In this document: in pieces, positions 1 through 8,281 of the stretch
Numbering within the stretch: position 1 is the first letter of the stretch
Layout of the letters: every line of letters begins with the position of its first letter
DNA from: JADJGC01 sp964592145
GTDB taxonomy: Bacteria > Zixibacteria > MSB-5A5 > CAIYYT01
Direction of reading: 5' to 3'
Length of the DNA: 64,000 nucleotides
Assembly: GCA_964592145.1 (NCBI GenBank)
Contig: CAZQBX010000005.1
Coordinates: forward strand, 42,533-106,532
Notes under the pieces: model-generated
Told to the model about the DNA's origin: nothing
Database searches by the model: none
The model's input: the letters and a program-made list of their open reading frames with translations, nothing else
Program-made: the position numbers and the translations under genes

Positions 1-1035
1 GTATACAACCCGCTGTTGTTCTTCATGGCAACTTGCGAGAACTGTCTGTATACGCGGGAATTCAATCAGGCATTTAAGGACTGGAAGAACGACAACGCGT
101 TCCGGAGTTACCGGCTCAAGCCAATTCAATCGCGTCACCTTGAAGCGCTGGCTGTTGACGGATCGGTATTGAAAATGCTGGGACAGGCACGCGACGCGCA
201 ACTCAATCCATTTGCGACGGCGGTGACCAAGTTCTTACTGGGAATTTATGATGAGCTGCTGCTGGAGCACCCGCGAAAACTTGATTTGGGGCGTTTCTAT
301 CTCCGCATCGCGTGGTTGTATCGCGAGAATTTCGGGCAGGCTCCGGTCGCTGCAGCCGATGATCCTTCGCACTTTGCCTATGATATCGAGAAGGCCTATG
401 CCAAGCTGAAGCAGGCGCGCGACTACCTAACCCTCAATGTCAATACGATATCGCAACTGGTCGACGAGGCATTTGCCAAGAACAGCCCATCCGGTTCCGG
501 AAATGTCGAATTCCTGACAGTCCAGGAAAACTTCAGGTCCGAGCTTACCCGCATCAACGAATTGCAGAACGCTCTGAATGGCGCGATCGGTGAAATGGCG
601 TCGGCGGTCGAGAAGAATTCACGGCTGCGGTTGGACAGTGCTCCACAATCAGAACGCGGTGCGGTAGCCTATGGAGGGTTTGCCTCCTTCGAGGAGTTTA
701 TCCGCGAGGTCAAGTCGCGCTGGGAGTATGCGCCGATTAATGAGCAGGAAGCACTACTGTATGCGATCGAATTCTACAAGAGCGCTCTTGAGGATGGCCA
801 CGAAATCCAGCCGGGAAATCAGCAGATCCAGGCGACGTATTTAATTGCCGAGTTGTCGCGCAGAATCGGCCGCAATACGGAGGCCAAACTTTACTTTAAC
901 AACACTATCAAAGCGGGTCAGCAGTTTGTCTTTGACAACCGAGGCGACCAAACTCGCACCGCGCTGGCGCGCAAGATCATCGATCTCGCCGTAGCGCAGG
1001 GCAAGAGCAACCTTGAGGCGAGTCGAGGCAATTGA
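1..1035 (+). CDS. DUF2225 family protein, 5' end cut by window edge
   Basis: The reading frame is open from base 1, so the true start lies outside the window; TTG at 16 and ATG at 25 are internal. The visible start, YNPLLFF followed by CENC, matches the middle of the DUF2225 N-terminal zinc-ribbon region, where an NPL-x-Y stretch precedes a CxxC pair. The first CxxC pair would be upstream. The rest (about 340 residues) is helical and TPR-like, with repeated A/L/Y spacing. DUF2225 has no established biochemical role. The stop overlaps the next gene, a PilZ protein, which suggests translational coupling and a role near c-di-GMP signalling (inference). Confidence 0.75.
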   Translation, partial: VYNPLLFFMATCENCLYTREFNQAFKDWKNDNAFRSYRLKPIQSRHLEALAVDGSVLKMLGQARDAQLNPFATAVTKFLLGIYDELLLEHPRKLDLGRFYLRIAWLYRENFGQAPVAAADDPSHFAYDIEKAYAKLKQARDYLTLNVNTISQLVDEAFAKNSPSGSGNVEFLTVQENFRSELTRINELQNALNGAIGEMASAVEKNSRLRLDSAPQSERGAVAYGGFASFEEFIREVKSRWEYAPINEQEALLYAIEFYKSALEDGHEIQPGNQQIQATYLIAELSRRIGRNTEAKLYFNNTIKAGQQFVFDNRGDQTRTALARKIIDLAVAQGKSNLEASRGN

Positions 1036-1796
1036 TCGTGGAACGAACGAGAGAGCGCGCGGTCACAGTCGGCGGGATGCTCGAACTCTGGGATAAACTG
1101 GAGTTGGTGTTTGAGGAAAAGGGCAAGACGGGCAAATACCGTACCCGGCTGGAGGACGTCACCGACCAGCATCTGGTCATTGACAGGCCCAACCTGATAT
1201 CGGGGGATGCGCTGTTTGCCGAAGGAACGGATTTCACGGCTTATTTGTACAAGCCGGACTCGGCATATACTTTCAACGGGACGATTCTCGGGAAGAATCC
1301 GCACGGGCGGGATACATATCTCATTCCGAAGCCCCGTTCATTCGATCGAAACCAGCGGCGTCGGTACTATCGAATTACCGTCGACTTGCCTGCGGTCCTG
1401 ATTCCAGCCGACGAATTGCTTGCCGGCAAGATCCAAGAAGACTCGCTGCGGGAGTTTGAAGCCCAATGCCTCAACCTTTCCGGCAACGGCGCTTTTGTCC
1501 ACACACGATTTGAAGCGGAGACCAAGGATAAGCTCTTTGTGATGATGCGCGTCACGGAGATGAACCGCAACCTCTGTGCTTTTGGCGTAATTCGGCGCAG
1601 CGAATCACCAGAGCCAGGGTGGCACCAGTATGGAGTCGAATTATTCACCCTGGAAGAACAACAGATGTTGCTCTCGACCAGCCAGCTGCAGCGCGTACCC
1701 AAACGTTTTCAATCATTCACGGAAACCCAACGCACAGCACTACTGAACTACATTTTCGCACAACAAGTAGCCCTGAAAAAACGAGGGCTGATTTAA
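1032..1796 (+). CDS. YcgR-like PilZ domain protein (c-di-GMP binding)
   Basis: The N-terminal half (about residues 15-100) looks like a YcgR-type flagellar-brake N domain. It is followed by a PilZ domain opening with an arginine-rich RNQRRRYYR stretch (the RxxxR c-di-GMP motif) and later NLSGNG, the [DN]xSxxG motif. Both ligand-binding motifs are therefore present. The C-terminus carries an extra helix (LLNYIFAQQ) that recurs in the next PilZ gene. The TTG start at 1032 overlaps the previous stop; GTG at 1038 is an equally good start. Expected role (family knowledge): a cytosolic c-di-GMP receptor acting on motility, secretion or a partner protein. The partner cannot be read from the sequence. 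Confidence 0.8.
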   Translation: MIVERTRERAVTVGGMLELWDKLELVFEEKGKTGKYRTRLEDVTDQHLVIDRPNLISGDALFAEGTDFTAYLYKPDSAYTFNGTILGKNPHGRDTYLIPKPRSFDRNQRRRYYRITVDLPAVLIPADELLAGKIQEDSLREFEAQCLNLSGNGAFVHTRFEAETKDKLFVMMRVTEMNRNLCAFGVIRRSESPEPGWHQYGVELFTLEEQQMLLSTSQLQRVPKRFQSFTETQRTALLNYIFAQQVALKKRGLI

Positions 1797-1813
1797 TCAG
1801 ACAGGAGAAGTCA

Positions 1814-2323
1814 ATGAGCAAACAAGAAACACATTCAAAGGACGAGAACTTCGTCATCAAGCAGCCGCTGCAACTTTACAAGGAACGCAAGCGCAGATTT
1901 GTCCGGTTGGAAATCGCGGCGCCAGTGACCTACGGCGTGCTGAATATCGACCGTCCCTTGGAAGAAGCGCTGCAGAACCAGCGGAATGGCACGATGCTGA
2001 ATTTGTCCGGAGGCGGTGTCCTAATGGTGATCGACCAGAATCTCACCGAAGGAACTTACCTGACAATGAGCTTCGAATTGGCCGGGAGCGACTTGATCAC
2101 AGGTATCGCAGGCAAGGTAAAGCGAATCGATGACGACGGCGAAGGTGGTTATCTGGTGGGTATCGAATTTTGTTCGGAGACGGAATTGAATTCGATATTC
2201 GGCAACGCCAATATCGGCAGCGTAATCTCGAGTTTTGATACCAAGGTGAAGCGCTTTCTGCTCAAGTATATTTTTGCCCGCAAGGTGCAAGAGCGCATGG
2301 AGCAGAGTTCCGATGAAGAATAA
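1814..2323 (+). CDS. PilZ domain protein (c-di-GMP binding)
   Basis: A 169-residue single-domain PilZ protein. ATG 1814 is preceded by AGGAG at 1803-1807, so the longer open frame upstream is not used. RKRRFVR supplies the RxxxR motif and NLSGGG the [DN]xSxxG motif, so c-di-GMP binding is expected. The C-terminal helix (LLKYIFARK) resembles the tail of the preceding PilZ protein, suggesting tandem duplication with loss of the YcgR N domain. It lies 17 nt after that gene and overlaps the next by 11 nt, consistent with one operon. Confidence 0.82.
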   Translation: MSKQETHSKDENFVIKQPLQLYKERKRRFVRLEIAAPVTYGVLNIDRPLEEALQNQRNGTMLNLSGGGVLMVIDQNLTEGTYLTMSFELAGSDLITGIAGKVKRIDDDGEGGYLVGIEFCSETELNSIFGNANIGSVISSFDTKVKRFLLKYIFARKVQERMEQSSDEE

Positions 2324-2921
2324 TCGAAGGGTGGGACTACTGACCGGGCTGCTGATTGCGGCGTTGTCATCGTTGGCATTTGGCCAGACCGAAAAATCAG
2401 TCATCATCATCGTCAACTCGGCGGGTTCGAGCTGGCCGGACGGTAACTTTCAGGAGCGGCTGAACAGCATAGTTGCCGAGCAAAATGGGATTGAAATTGC
2501 CGAGGCGGAAGAAGCATGGGCACTTCTCGAAGTCAGCGGCGGCCGCTTCAACAAGCAACAGGCCATTGACCATGGTGTTGCCGGTGCACATCGTTTTGTA
2601 CTCTGGTGCGATGTCAAGCGCGAAGACATGCGAGTCGAAAAGGGATTTGCCCTGCCGTTCTTTGCGAAGCAGCGCCGGGTGACCGCGCAGATGGAGATTG
2701 AATATCGAATTGTCGATTGTCTGCGTGGCAAACTGGTTGTCAGCGAGAAGCTCAAGGTGAAAAAGCAGGGGCCATCGACGATGCAGTATCTCGACTTCAC
2801 TGATGCCGACCCGAATCTGTATCTGTCGTACCTCGAGCGTAAAGAGATGTTTGACAATCTCGAGCAGGAAGCTGCCGACATATTAACGGACGCGTTTGCT
2901 GAACTAGCACGTCAAAGATAG
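2313..2921 (+). CDS. exported protein of unknown function
   Basis: A 202-residue protein with an N-terminal signal peptide (basic start, hydrophobic run, cleavage probably after AFG). ATG 2313 lies inside the end of the PilZ gene. The mature part alternates strands and helices (VIIIVNSAG, then repeated E-rich helices), loosely like the TolB/CsgG-type domains of FlgT or LpoB. That resemblance is weak and I do not name it. No lipobox and no further membrane segments. It is the only exported product in an otherwise cytosolic signalling cluster. Confidence 0.65.
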   Translation: MKNNRRVGLLTGLLIAALSSLAFGQTEKSVIIIVNSAGSSWPDGNFQERLNSIVAEQNGIEIAEAEEAWALLEVSGGRFNKQQAIDHGVAGAHRFVLWCDVKREDMRVEKGFALPFFAKQRRVTAQMEIEYRIVDCLRGKLVVSEKLKVKKQGPSTMQYLDFTDADPNLYLSYLERKEMFDNLEQEAADILTDAFAELARQR

Positions 2922-2926
2922 CCAGT

Positions 2927-4690
2927 ATGAACGGGTCATTTCCGGACGAGTATCGCGGAGTGTTATCAGAGCCCGGCCACCTGGTGTTCGACAACCTACC
3001 GCTGGCCGCCTTTGCCGCCGACGCCAAAGGGCAGATTGTCTACACGAATCCAGCTTTCCACCGGTTGATCGATCCAGAGCACTACTCGCACGATCTGTGC
3101 ACGAAACTTGAGGATCTGGAGTCGCTCTTTGACACCGACTTGAAGCGGTCATGGCAGGAGATTTTTGCCGGCCGCAACGTTGCCCAAATAGAACCCTTCA
3201 CATTTACGAATCGCGGCGGGCGGATCTACTACTTGTCGATGTCGCTGTCACGGTCGAAAGTTGAGGAAGCGACCGGTATCATTTATGATCTGACCGAATC
3301 GAGCGAGGCAACTGCCAAGGTCGAGCGGCACTTGCGCGAACTGAAGATCATCGAAGAGATTTCGCAAGCGCTGCACTCTACCATGCGTTCGGAAGAAATA
3401 CTGCGAATTATTCTGGCTGCAGCAACCTGTAAAGAGGGGCTTGGATTCAATCGGGCGTTTCTCTTTTTGCGCGAAAAGCAAACAAAGGTCCTGGCGGGAA
3501 AGATGGCGATAGGGCCATCAACCGCCGATGAAGCCGGACGGATATGGGCCGGCATGAATGGCGGGCATCGGTCGCTTTCAGAGGTGTTGCAGTGCTACCT
3601 TAGCAATGTCGATCAATACGACATTGAGGTGAACCACATCGTCCGGTCAATGCGGTTCAATCTTGAAGAGGAAACGTTAATCAGGGAAGTGGTTGAGTCA
3701 GGGCAGTGGACGAATGTCGACAGTGACGAGAGATACCGTGAAGCCAGCCAATCAGAGGCGCTGCGCAGTCTGCATGTGTCGTGGTGCTCGATCGTACCGG
3801 TACTATCGCGCGGACAGAGCATCGGCGTGATTGTGGCCGACAATTTGATTACCGGCCGACCGATCGAGGACAGCGCCGTCAGACTTCTGCAAGTATTTGC
3901 CTCGCATGCCTCCACCGCAATCGAGCATGCGCAGTTGTTTGAGGAAGTCGAGCGCAAGGCGCATTCGCTGGAGGAAGCCCAGAAGACGATCGAGCGGGTC
4001 CAACAGCAGATCAATGCGATTGAGCGGATATCGCTGGCCTCGGAGATATCCCACAAAATCTCACACGAATTGCGAAATCCGCTGACAATCATTGGCGGGT
4101 TCGCGGCGCTGCTAAAAAGCAAGCTTGATCCTGCCGATAAACTAAGTGAGCATGCGCAGATCATAGTTGAGGAGACGGCGCGACTTGAGAACGCCATGAC
4201 CGATGTTTTGAACTTCTCGAAGTCGTTTGCACTCGAGAAAGAAACCGTCGATCTGGCCGAAATTGGCCGGGTGGCGGCCGACGTGTTTGCTCGACAGCAT
4301 GCAGTTCGAAGAATCGAAGTTGATTTGAACGCAGAGCCGGCACAATACGTTTGCGTCAATCGGGATCAGGCGGTGCAGTCGCTGTATGACATTCTGGAGC
4401 ACATCGATTCGGCTTTGCCTGCGACAGCGAGTCTGAGCATGAAGCCGGGAGGGCGCGAAGGAAAGCACCGTTTGGACATTTGGATACGCGCAAAATCGAG
4501 TGAGGAGTCCGAATGTCGCCGCGCCTTGGCGGAAGCATTTGATTCGGAGTTGCAGGGCTCGTCGCTGCGGATGACCTTGGCTTTTGAAACGATTCGATAC
4601 AACGGCGGAGAGCCGGGAATTGAGATTGGCGACGACGGACAAGCCTGTGTCTACATCGCCTATCCGGTACTGGAGGTACAAAATGTCTAA
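2927..4690 (+). CDS. PAS-GAF sensor histidine kinase with eroded ATPase domain
   Basis: 587 residues, no signal peptide or membrane helix. Order: PAS (about 20-125), GAF (about 150-335), coiled coil (about 340-370), HisKA with HELRNPL and phospho-acceptor His380, then a C-terminal HATPase-like region. The HisKA box is canonical. In the ATPase region the N box has no clear asparagine (YDILEHI in its place), no DxGxG stands where the D box should be, and the G2 glycines read GSSLRM. ATP binding is therefore doubtful; it may be a scaffold or phosphotransfer domain (inference). Its last 8 bp overlap a receiver gene, the likely partner. ATG 2927 is 5 nt after the previous stop. Confidence 0.85.
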   Translation: MNGSFPDEYRGVLSEPGHLVFDNLPLAAFAADAKGQIVYTNPAFHRLIDPEHYSHDLCTKLEDLESLFDTDLKRSWQEIFAGRNVAQIEPFTFTNRGGRIYYLSMSLSRSKVEEATGIIYDLTESSEATAKVERHLRELKIIEEISQALHSTMRSEEILRIILAAATCKEGLGFNRAFLFLREKQTKVLAGKMAIGPSTADEAGRIWAGMNGGHRSLSEVLQCYLSNVDQYDIEVNHIVRSMRFNLEEETLIREVVESGQWTNVDSDERYREASQSEALRSLHVSWCSIVPVLSRGQSIGVIVADNLITGRPIEDSAVRLLQVFASHASTAIEHAQLFEEVERKAHSLEEAQKTIERVQQQINAIERISLASEISHKISHELRNPLTIIGGFAALLKSKLDPADKLSEHAQIIVEETARLENAMTDVLNFSKSFALEKETVDLAEIGRVAADVFARQHAVRRIEVDLNAEPAQYVCVNRDQAVQSLYDILEHIDSALPATASLSMKPGGREGKHRLDIWIRAKSSEESECRRALAEAFDSELQGSSLRMTLAFETIRYNGGEPGIEIGDDGQACVYIAYPVLEVQNV

Positions 4691-5039
4691 GACAGTCATG
4701 TGTGTTGATGACGAAATCAATCTGCTCAAGCTGTATCAACAGGTCCTGACCGACGAAGGTTACCAGGTGTTGTCGGCACGCACGATCAAGGAAGCGATGG
4801 AACTGCTTGAATCATTTCCGATCGACCTGGTCGTCCTGGATATCAAGATGGAAAAAGAGAACGGGCTTGACTTGCTTGAGGAGATCAAGCGGAATCGTCC
4901 CGAAGTACCGGTAGTGCTAAACTCCGCATTCAATACATACAAATCAGACTTCAAGAGCTGGCTCGCCAACGAGTATCTGGTCAAAAACAGCGACTTCGGC
5001 GAACTTAAGACCAAGATCGGAAGACTGCTGCATGAATAA
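4683..5039 (+). CDS. stand-alone response regulator receiver
   Basis: 118 residues, receiver domain only. Acidic pair D9-D10, phospho-acceptor D53 (VVLDIKM), Ser81 at the switch position and conserved K101 (LVKNSD; a following proline is lacking). There is no output domain, so it would act by protein contact, like CheY or Spo0F. ATG 4683 overlaps the kinase stop and its own stop overlaps the next gene, so translation is coupled on both sides. Confidence 0.88.
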   Translation: MSKTVMCVDDEINLLKLYQQVLTDEGYQVLSARTIKEAMELLESFPIDLVVLDIKMEKENGLDLLEEIKRNRPEVPVVLNSAFNTYKSDFKSWLANEYLVKNSDFGELKTKIGRLLHE

Positions 5040-5397
5040 GACAGAGTCGATGGTCAGCTTTGCACAATTGGTGGAGCATGTAACGTTACTGGTTGATGAG
5101 ATCAAGTTGGTTAATCTGAATCTCACGATTGCAAACGCCCGGCTGCGATTAACTGATAACGCGTTTCAGGCGGTTGGCGGGAGTTTTCGGCAATTGATCG
5201 ACACCACCACGGAGACACAAGAGGCGGCGGAAATCATACTGAAGAGAGCGCGCGGAGAGAACCTGACGGAAGAAGAGCGGGACTTCATGAAGCGCGAACT
5301 TGATCAAAATCTCGAGAAGATACAGCGCGCTGCCGAGAATATTATCCAGACAGTTATGTCGATTAAGAAGGGGCAGCGAGTAAATCGAGAAGGCTGA
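5032..5397 (+). CDS. small helical protein of unknown function
   Basis: 121 residues, almost entirely predicted helix, with heptad-like hydrophobic spacing (FAQLVEHVTLLVDEIKLV) and a charged C-terminal half rich in E, K and R. No signal peptide, cysteines or recognised motif. ATG 5032 sits inside the receiver gene (8 bp overlap). Position between a receiver and a CheB-like protein suggests an adaptor or a docking partner in the same relay (inference). Confidence 0.6.
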   Translation: MNKTESMVSFAQLVEHVTLLVDEIKLVNLNLTIANARLRLTDNAFQAVGGSFRQLIDTTTETQEAAEIILKRARGENLTEEERDFMKRELDQNLEKIQRAAENIIQTVMSIKKGQRVNREG

Positions 5398-5421
5398 CGA
5401 CAGGAAAGGAAGTTGTTACCA

Positions 5422-6030
5422 GTGCGACTAATTACCATTGTGACTGACATCGGCGGCCCGGTTGCTTTGCACGATATCCTTTCGGAATTACCGCGCGACT
5501 TTGGTGCGCCAATTGTAGTGATGCAACCGGCCGGAGGGGTGCTGGTCGAATCGGCGATAGCGGCACTGCGACATACCTCGAAGCTGAAGATTGCACGAAT
5601 ACAAAACGAAAACCAGCTTGAGGCAGGAACAGTTTACTTCGCCGAATCAGGCAGTGGATTTTTGCCCGGAACTGATCGCAACCGAATAACGCTGGCGCCG
5701 GCGCAGGAAAGCGGAAAGCACACGGGGATGACTGGAACGGTGGGCGCCCTGGCGCGTCTGTTGGGTTCGGAGTTGACGGTGATCTTTTTATCCGGCCGCG
5801 GCGATGCTACAGAAATCAAGCATGTGTGTTCCGCACTGGAACAATGTGGATCTCCGGTTCTTGTGTTGGATCGCAAGGAGAGCGTTGTCGATGAACTGGG
5901 GCAATGTGCTTTGAAATTCGCTCCTTCGGCAAGGGAACTGGATGCCGCGAAGATCGTTGCCATTCTCTCTGAGGTCTCGAGCCTACCGGCTAAACGTCGA
6001 ATTACGACTGAAAGTGTCCCACGAAAGTAA
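5422..6030 (+). CDS. CheB methylesterase-like protein lacking catalytic residues
   Basis: About 202 residues resembling the CheB C-terminal esterase domain: GGP near the start, a LP-x-DF-x-API-VV stretch, then E-x-GTVYFAESG and a TVIFLSGRGD stretch. In CheB the first motif is GASTGG and the nucleophile is its serine; here the place reads VTDIGG (Asp9). The VQHMP histidine reads VMQPAG (Gln35). The final GMGNDG motif reads SGRGDATE. Esterase activity is therefore unlikely. GTG 5422 with AGGAAG at 5407-5412 is preferred to the upstream TTG at 5413. No receiver domain is attached; stand-alone receivers flank it. Confidence 0.7.
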   Translation: MRLITIVTDIGGPVALHDILSELPRDFGAPIVVMQPAGGVLVESAIAALRHTSKLKIARIQNENQLEAGTVYFAESGSGFLPGTDRNRITLAPAQESGKHTGMTGTVGALARLLGSELTVIFLSGRGDATEIKHVCSALEQCGSPVLVLDRKESVVDELGQCALKFAPSARELDAAKIVAILSEVSSLPAKRRITTESVPRK

Positions 6031-6088
6031 ACGACCCTGAATAAGTGCCGATAACAAGTAAAGATACTGTGCCAGGGAGAGGACCATA

Positions 6089-6502
6089 ATGGAAGATTTC
6101 GATCCGATAAAAGTTCTGGTTGTCGACGACGAAGAGGTCATGAGAAGTCTCATGACGAAGATTCTTGAGAAAGCCGGCTACAAGGTAGTAACCGCAGGTG
6201 GTGGATTTGCCGCCCGAGCGATCTTGGCCGAGCAGCCGATGGATATAGTTCTTTCTGATGTCAAGATGCCGGATATGGACGGATTCGAGTTGTTGAAAGA
6301 GATCAAGTCGACTTATCCCCACATTGCTGTCATTATGATGACGGCCTATGCAGACTCCTACACGATCAAAGATGCGCTGATTTATGGTGCAGATGAATAT
6401 ATCACCAAGCCCTTCAAGCATTATGAAGTAACCGTCGTAATGGAGCGGGCTTACTGGCGCAGTCAGGCGGGGCGCAGCCAGACACCCAAACAAAGTCCAT
6501 AA
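6089..6502 (+). CDS. stand-alone response regulator receiver (CheY-like)
   Basis: 137 residues with a full receiver signature: DD at 13-14, phospho-acceptor D57 (LSDVKMPDMDG), T85 (MMTAY) and K107 (ITKPFK), plus a short basic tail. All phosphorylation residues are present, in contrast to the eroded kinase and CheB-like neighbours. ATG 6089 follows GGGAGAGGA at 6073-6081. The gene lies 58 nt after the CheB-like gene and 11 nt before the FapA-like gene. Confidence 0.9.
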   Translation: MEDFDPIKVLVVDDEEVMRSLMTKILEKAGYKVVTAGGGFAARAILAEQPMDIVLSDVKMPDMDGFELLKEIKSTYPHIAVIMMTAYADSYTIKDALIYGADEYITKPFKHYEVTVVMERAYWRSQAGRSQTPKQSP

Positions 6503-6513
6503 AAGGAGCAGCC

Positions 6514-8043
6514 GTGGCCAGTGATATCAAGCATCTCAAGACACCCAAGGGGCTGGTACTAACGGTTAACGGCGAAGGCACGATCGCGCAACTTAGAATC
6601 GTAATTGCCGAACTGGAGGGTCAGCCACCCACAGCTGAGAGCATTAAGAAAATACTGGCCGAAAACGACGTCGTTTTTGGAATAGACGAAGACGGCATCA
6701 ATCATGCGCTCAATATAACCGAAGGGATTGAATCAACTGTAGTTGCACGAGGTATCGCGCCGATACCCGGTGAAGATGCGCAGATTGAGTTGCTTTTCGA
6801 AGTTCAAACGAAAGCAGAACCGAGCGTCGATGAGCGAGGCCGGATCGATTACAAGAACCTCCATTTCATACAAAATGCCCGCGCAGGACAGATTCTGGCG
6901 CGCAAGATCCCGGCCACGCCGGGGACACCGGGTAAATCGGTGTTTGGTACACCGGTAGCTCCCAAGGCGGGTCGCGATCGGCAACTGGGCAAGGGCACGA
7001 ATACCGAGATCAGCCCGGACGGCCTTGCATTGGCGGCGACTATCGACGGCACCATCGCATACAAGTTCAACACAATCAGCATTCATCCCAATGAGAACAT
7101 ACCGGCATCGGTCGACACCAAGACCGGCAACATCGACTGTGTCGGATCTCTGAAGATCGGTAGGGATATCTCGTCCGACTTTACCGTGATCGCCGGTCAC
7201 AATATTGAAGTGAGCGGAAATGTTGCCGATGCGGTGGTTCAAGCCGGCGGCAGCATATTGATTCATGGCGGTTGTTTCGGAGCGGGCAAGGGGAAGCTGA
7301 TTGCAGGTGGAGATGTCACCGCGAAGTATGTTGAGAATCAGAAGATTCGGGCCGGTGGCAGCGTCATGATTGGCGGCGAAGCTCTAAACAGTGATATCTA
7401 CGCGGACGATTCAGTCTACGTCCAGGGCAAGCCGGGAAGTATTATCGGCGGCAGCGTTGCAGCGAAAAGTTTGGTGCGCGCCGTCCAGATCGGCAATGAG
7501 GCTTCGGTCCCGACGCATGTGCATGTGGCTTACGACATGAAGACCGTAGACCGCCTTCGCGAGGTCGGACATGAGTTAGAGCGACTCCAGGCTGACGAAA
7601 AGCGAATCAAAGACGCGATGGTGTTTCTATATAAGTTGGAGATGAACGGCAAACTGCCTGCCGACAAGAAAGAAGCTCTTGATCAATTCAAGGCGTTTAT
7701 CAAGGATATGCCGAATCTGATGAATGAACTGAAGCAAGAGCAGGAGCAACTGCGAGTAAAGCTGCAACAATTGACTGAGGCGCGAATTATAGTCGAGGGC
7801 AAGGCGTTTGCCGGGTCGGTTTTGCATTTTGGTTCTATTTACAAACAACTGCTTGAAGATGAAAAGGGCCCCGTTGTGTTCGAGAAGGCGGGTGACACGA
7901 TCATTAAGGTCGCGCTGGACTCCAATTATGAGCGAATGCTTGAAGAAGAAAAGAAACGGCGCAAGCGCGAACAGGCAAATTCCGGCGAAGTTCCAGAAGG
8001 ACAGAAGGTCCAAGAAGCTGCTGTCGCAACTGTGAAAGCATAG
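6514..8043 (+). CDS. FapA/DUF342 family protein
   Basis: 509 residues. The centre (about 105-360) has the DUF342 pattern: VDYKNLHFIQNA-type opening, GPGTPGKSVFGTP-like motif (here TPGTPGKSVFGTP), then glycine-rich beta repeats (GGSVMIGG and similar) typical of a right-handed beta-helix. The C-terminal third is a long coiled coil (about 365-430) and ends with a charged tail. DUF342/FapA proteins are cytosolic polymer-like proteins often found near flagellar or chemotaxis genes; their molecular role is unclear. GTG 6514 follows AAAGGAGC at 6502-6509. Last gene of the signalling cluster. Confidence 0.85.
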   Translation: MASDIKHLKTPKGLVLTVNGEGTIAQLRIVIAELEGQPPTAESIKKILAENDVVFGIDEDGINHALNITEGIESTVVARGIAPIPGEDAQIELLFEVQTKAEPSVDERGRIDYKNLHFIQNARAGQILARKIPATPGTPGKSVFGTPVAPKAGRDRQLGKGTNTEISPDGLALAATIDGTIAYKFNTISIHPNENIPASVDTKTGNIDCVGSLKIGRDISSDFTVIAGHNIEVSGNVADAVVQAGGSILIHGGCFGAGKGKLIAGGDVTAKYVENQKIRAGGSVMIGGEALNSDIYADDSVYVQGKPGSIIGGSVAAKSLVRAVQIGNEASVPTHVHVAYDMKTVDRLREVGHELERLQADEKRIKDAMVFLYKLEMNGKLPADKKEALDQFKAFIKDMPNLMNELKQEQEQLRVKLQQLTEARIIVEGKAFAGSVLHFGSIYKQLLEDEKGPVVFEKAGDTIIKVALDSNYERMLEEEKKRRKREQANSGEVPEGQKVQEAAVATVKA

Positions 8044-8181
8044 AACGAAGCACCACTATAACGCACTCCGTAATTTTCGGTTTAGAGATCCACACATCTA
8101 TTCACTCATTGAAGCAGCGGCATTCGCCAAGAATTCTCTTGCTTAGGGGCGGATTCCGCCGTAGGTTTCAGGGAGTTCATT

Positions 8182-8253
8182 GCGGGTGTAGTTCAGCGGT
8201 AGAACGTCAGCTTCCCAAGCTGAATGTCGAGGGTTCAACTCCCTTCACCCGCT
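8182..8253 (+). tRNA. tRNA-Gly (CCC)
   Basis: A 72-nt cloverleaf. Acceptor GCGGGTG pairs with CACCCGC at 8246-8252, D stem GTTC/GAAC, anticodon stem TCAGC/GCTGA around loop TTCCCAA (anticodon CCC), T arm with GGTTCAACT. CCA is not encoded. A T run at 8256-8262 follows and may help termination. The 138 bases between the FapA-like gene and this tRNA show nothing else I can identify. Confidence 0.93.
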
Positions 8254-8281
8254 GATTTTTTTGTCTTTAACGAATTGAGTT

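Noticed and set aside
918..1304. Long antisense open frames under the PilZ gene and many similar ones elsewhere
   Set aside because: They mirror codon bias of the sense gene and have no SD or family features.
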